From Rosa chinensis (lineage: Eukaryota; Streptophyta; Magnoliopsida; Rosales; Rosaceae): a stretch of 64,000 bases of DNA. The notes below the pieces were generated by a model. That model saw only the letters and a program-made list of their open reading frames with translations. It was not told where the DNA came from and did not search any database. This document shows positions 60,240-64,000 of this stretch, in pieces. Location of the stretch: assembly GCF_002994745.2 (NCBI RefSeq), contig NC_037094.1:45583139-45647138 (forward strand). Reading direction: 5' to 3'. The number at the start of each line of letters is the position of its first letter. Position 1 is the first letter of the stretch. Made by a program: the position numbers and the translations under genes.

Positions 60240-60895
60240 TTGGCACTCGTACTGAATGTATCAAAACGCTATCTGGATGCATTTTGACTTGCCAAAAACC
60301 CAACTTTGCATCGAATTTTGAAAAGACTTTAGCTCTTTTGAGCTGGTTCATCAAGACTCTTGCTTGAGCTATTTGATGACCGTATTTAACGGTTTTCTTA
60401 TTGACATCTCTGTAGTCAATCACCATTCTACCTTTTCCTCTAACATTTTCTGCATGGTTTCATACGTAGAATGCTGGAGCATGATGAAGGTTAGTAGCTA
60501 GATGGTCGAATTAATCTCTTTTTCAGGAGATCTTCAATATCTTTCCTGATTTCTTTTTTATCTTCCTCTTTATATTGAGGAATGACTTTAACATGGCATA
60601 TAGCATTCATGTCATGTAATTTTAATTCACAGACCACCGGGTCTTTTTCCCAAAATTTCTGAGGGTCGACATCTATATTCTGTTCGAGCATTTTCTTGAT
60701 TTTGTCAAGAGTAGGAATTTTCTGAGATTGAAGCTTATTTTGGAAACGCTTGAGTTTATGTTCATGGATGAAACTAGCTTCTACATCTTCGCTAGTTTCT
60801 TCAGAAGAAGAAGAAGAATCTATTATAAGCAATTCTTTTTGTTGCTTAATTTGAAGTATAGGTTCAAATCTGGGTTGTAGGGCTTTGATCACCAC
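60240..60895 (-). pseudogene. Viral reverse transcriptase N-terminal part
   Basis: The part at 60491-60895 ends in the stretch that leads into RT, with a Ser-rich acidic tract near its start. The part at 60235-60426 contains the RT palm start (a VIDYR motif and an FSKFD motif with the first catalytic Asp). A stop separates the two near 60470. The YxDD box and everything after it are missing. Confidence 0.75.
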
Positions 60896-60949
60896 TATTT
60901 CGTTACGATATCTGATATTGAGTAGTAAAGTTTGGACTTACTACACTTT

Positions 60950-61753
60950 TTACTTGGGTAAGTCTATCGGCCCAAACATTCTATCTCTTTTTCTGAAGCC
61001 CATTGCTTCTTCAACTTGAACAAATCTCTGTTGGAGAAGGAAATCTGATCCTTGGCCTTCTAATTGCCAAAGAGTGTGGATGATAAATGTTCCTCCACCG
61101 ATGGTGATGTGAACATCTTTAGCTACCTTATTCATGGTAAAATGGCTTCTGTCAAATTGAACACCAATAGCTTTTTTTTTTATCATCTTCTTTCCAGAGT
61201 TTTCTGGAATTGCAAATTTTTTTGCAATCGTGAATTCCGATCCATTATCTACGAATGCATGTAGATGATATTTTCTGTGATCAGGAAATTTTAATCCAAT
61301 CTTTATGTAGTTGTTGTATGTACTTGTTGAGACGATTTTTGATTGTTGAACCTCATCTTGAGCTTGTTCTTGTGGTACAAATGGTTTGCATTCTTCTGGT
61401 TCAATTATTTCTATATTTTCATCGATCTTTTCTTCCTTTATTTTTGGGGAAGATTCAGTAATTTCTTGGAACAAAACTTCTACCTTTTTCTCTTCTTTTT
61501 GTTCACAGAAATATCCTTCATATTCTTGTTCCACCAGTTGGCTTATATTGCCATCTTTTGTTTTTCTTCTTACTTTAGCTATGAAGCATTCTTGGTGGTA
61601 GGTCTTTTTCGATTCTTCACAGAACATAGGAAGTCCATTCTTTTCATGACATAGACAGTAGTCACAAATGAATGTACCAGGGTTAACTTGATATGAAGAC
61701 ATTAATGCTTCTGTCTTACTTTCTTCCCAGTTTTTTACTTTAAGAACATTCAT
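60950..61753 (-). pseudogene. Viral aspartic protease part with a Cys/His module
   Basis: This open stretch is 267 codons. Its first 60 residues hold a cluster of Cys and His (C-x2-C-x-C-H, then C-x6-H-x2-C) that looks zinc-binding and is separate from the coat zinc knuckle. A Glu-rich linker follows. The retroviral-type protease has the motif VDNGSEF near residue 168, where DTG or DSG is usual. It belongs to the pararetrovirus polyprotein. Confidence 0.7.
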
Positions 61754-61949
61754 CTATCTAGATTCTAAATATTCTATTTCAGAATCTATTTCAGAGTCAG
61801 ATGAGGATTCTTCTTCGGACTAGGCAGAATATATTGACCTGTTATCATCTTCTTCATCAGAATAAGCTATTTCATAGCCTTTCATATTCACTGTTTCTAC
61901 TATAGGCTCATATTCTTCAAATATAGCTTTTGTATATCTTTTATTTTTC

Positions 61950-63146
61950 TCTGGACATTCATTAGCATAATGTCCTTCAACATTACATAACTAGCATCTA
62001 CATGCTTTCATTCCTGGTTTGTTCTTATGGTTGTTTTGTATTCTTCTTTTTCTTGAAGAAGTTCTTTTTAGGGTCTTCATCTTGTTTTTTGAAGTTGGAG
62101 CTTTTCTTAAACTTCCAATCTTTTTTGTTTTCATTCTTTCTGAATCTTTTGGAGTAACATTTTGCATTTCTTTTCTTACAAAACTTGGATTCATGACATC
62201 CCCAGTTAGTAGGCATATCCAGTATTCCATAGCAGAAGTTTTCAACTATTATGAGTTGTTTTTTGGCCATTTTGGCTTTAAGATTTGCTTTGCATTGTTC
62301 TTTTAGTAATTGCCTGATTCTGTCAGCAATTCCTCCAACTAAAAATCTTTCAATTGGTTTTTCAGCTATACTTTCTCTTACAGCTGTTCTCCATGGTTCA
62401 GGAAGTTTTCTGTGTAATAGGTTTACTAGATCAATGTTTTCTAGTTCACCTATTGTACAATAGTATTCTTGAAATTCATTTAGATATTCTTCAAAATATC
62501 ACATATAGCAGATTTTGAGAGCATAAATGTTTGATTTGGCCGCTTCTTTAGCCTTTTCACTTATGTTCGAGAGATCTCCACAGAACTGATCATACAGGGG
62601 TACTGCAAAATCATACGGAGACTTTGAATTTTTTATCTCTTCTAACCATTCTCTTACTCAAGCGGTTTCTTTGAAGGATAGGTAATATTTTTTAGCTACT
62701 CCAGTGAGAGTAGTTTCATAATATACTTGAAGATCTGGTTCTTAAAAGTTTCCAAGCGTGAGAGCAAAAGCCATCATGTAGTTATCTACCCATTGGTCAA
62801 TAGCTTTTCTTTTATCTAGAGTTTTTTCTAGATTTAGCCATATACCGTAATTTGTGATTGGCAGTTTAGGCAGGTTGTCCGGTAGGACAAATCTTTGAGA
62901 ATTCCTTTCTCCTGTTTTTCTTGTAGGAGCTTTCTGTATAGAGAGTTTTATTTTTCCCTTTTCTCTAGTGATGAAGGTTGTTTTGGAATGGGAGCTTTCT
63001 CCGTCTTCCATTTCTATATCTTGATAGGGAAGGACTTTTCTTACCTTTCCTATTTTGAAAATTTTCATTTCTTCGATTAGTTGTTCTAATTGTTTAGTAT
63101 TTTTGCAAAATTCAGCTTCATCATAGAGCTTTTTCGCACTAAGCAT
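61950..63146 (-). pseudogene. Viral coat-protein region (broken)
   Basis: Fragments at 62742-63146, 62300-62700 and 61991-62270 are in different frames and carry stops. The Lys-rich C-terminal part (62025-62130) is followed by a CCHC-like zinc knuckle near 61965-62010, with a stop inside it. An acidic Ser/Asp/Glu-rich stretch follows toward 61760. Confidence 0.65.
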
Positions 63147-63449
63147 ATTTACTGGTCTATTTAAATCAGCTTCTAGTTCTTCTTCAGTGGTAGGATCTGT
63201 TGGTTCTTCTACAACAAATTTAGTGCCACTAGTACTTGCTTTTCTAGTACTATTGCATCTTCTGAAATTTCTGTTTATCCTGATATTCTCAGGATCGACA
63301 TCACTTTTCCTGTGATCATCGAATTTTAGACTGATATCTCCAGTCTTTCAACTTTCATAAATTGCCGCTTTTGCACTTTCTAGTGGTTTCTTTGGACCAG
63401 ATAATTTCCATTCAATGGGAATTCCAAGTAACCTTGTCAATTTGTTGTG

Positions 63450-64000
63450 AATGGTTCTTCTAACTGGTGAGAAATCCAGTAGTAAGACTTGGGATATTTG
63501 ATATCCTTGTCTTAGGTTCTACTGTGGTACTCATCAATTTATAGTATATTCTGTATACTATTGCAAGTTCTTGCATATTTTCTTTCATCGTTATGCCATC
63601 TGTCTTTACTCTCAGTCGTAGGCAGTAAGCTGCATCTTTCAAGCTTGTTAAGAAGTATGGGAAATAGTTTAAATATGACACTTGATTGCATAAAGATGCT
63701 TCAAATGTTCCCAACAGACTGGCTTGAAAATCTATTAGTCTACTGTCTTGTAAGACACATAGAACTGAACGGTTTATGCTTTCTCGGGCAAGCAGTTTTA
63801 TGCCTACTTAAACTGCTCCAATATGCATAAATTGATAGTTCTTTGCTCTTGCTCTAGCAACTTTTTGAGGAGTGATCATTAAGAGATCTGTTTCTCTTGT
63901 CGTGGAAGGAATTGTAAATTCCAATAATTTGAAATGATGGCTATTCATCAGTTCAAACTTTCCTCTTTTATATAATTGTTTGAAAACTAATTTTGGAATT
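63450..64000 (-). pseudogene. Viral movement-protein part (broken, incomplete)
   Basis: On the minus strand, caulimovirus movement-protein-like sequence enters from the right edge. Its conserved core lies near 63810-63850, where an in-frame stop occurs. A further part covers 63460-63714. The N-terminus lies outside the window. Confidence 0.6.

Larger units (their letters stand above)
60240..64000 (-). mobile_element. Endogenous caulimovirus (pararetrovirus) copy, decayed and partial
   Basis: On the minus strand, in the order of a Caulimoviridae polyprotein, there are a movement-protein part (63450-64000, running off the window), a coat-protein region with a CCHC-like end (about 61950-63150), a protease part (60950-61753) and the beginning of a reverse transcriptase (60240-60895). 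The rest of RT and RNase H is missing at the left, where host sequence begins near 60240. The reading frame is broken by several stops and shifts, so this is an inactive old copy. The arrangement fits petuvirus- or florendovirus-type elements, but the genus is not resolved. Confidence 0.8.

Overview
This is a stretch of plant nuclear genome, very probably from a eudicot. The genes have many short GT-AG introns in AT-rich DNA. The gene set (a NAC factor, a DUF1644 protein, condensin SMC4, separase, an F-box/DUF295 protein) and the repeat classes (copia and gypsy LTR elements, LINE, SINE, MULE-like and MITE-like elements, an endogenous caulimovirus) are all typical of plants. A Rosaceae-type genome is a guess from the repeat style, not something proven here. 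No rRNA or tRNA genes, CRISPR arrays or bacterial features were seen.

Layout. Positions 1-425 end in a MULE-like terminus, followed by a MITE-like palindrome (614-904) and a long foldback (905-1355). A gene-like region with shifted frames lies at 2241-2900 on the minus strand. A copia solo LTR (3049-5251) carries a nested, internally deleted gypsy element, and both insertions have matching target-site duplications. A 2.8-kb gypsy solo LTR (5926-8756) is followed directly by a 5'-truncated LINE (about 8800-11480). The SMC4 gene occupies 11742-20451 on the minus strand. I resolved 28 coding exons that sum to 3720 nt, or 1239 aa. Next come a Pack-MULE-like element with a phosphoglycerate dehydrogenase fragment (20630-22262), reverse gypsy LTR sequence with a SINE inside it, and a truncated copia element (24.3-27.7 kb).

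The DUF1644 gene spans about 30.45-35.13 kb on the plus strand. It appears to have a 5' UTR with introns and a 37-codon upstream ORF that runs into the main start codon. A gag-only gypsy element (35641-37752) with TSDs follows. After it come a broken F-box/DUF295 gene (38012-39239), a copia RT scrap, and a truncated separase pseudogene (about 40240-43220). The single-exon NAC gene is at 45552-46940.

The right third is mostly retroelement DNA. It holds a TAT/Ogre-like gag-only element (47813-53019) joined head-on to an inverted LTR of the same family, an unclassified repeat region with a minisatellite (54-56.9 kb), and a second copy of the 2.8-kb solo LTR (56896-59661). A decayed endogenous caulimovirus copy on the minus strand (about 60240-64000) runs off the window.

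Probably working genes are SMC4 (chromosome condensation), the DUF1644 protein (RING-like, unknown biochemistry) and the NAC protein (transcription factor). The rest is pseudogene or mobile DNA. I saw no convincing new multi-gene system. The most interesting signals are the start-overlapping uORF, the captured-gene MULE with its repeated palindromes, and the repeated ~45-bp module of the TAT-like LTRs.
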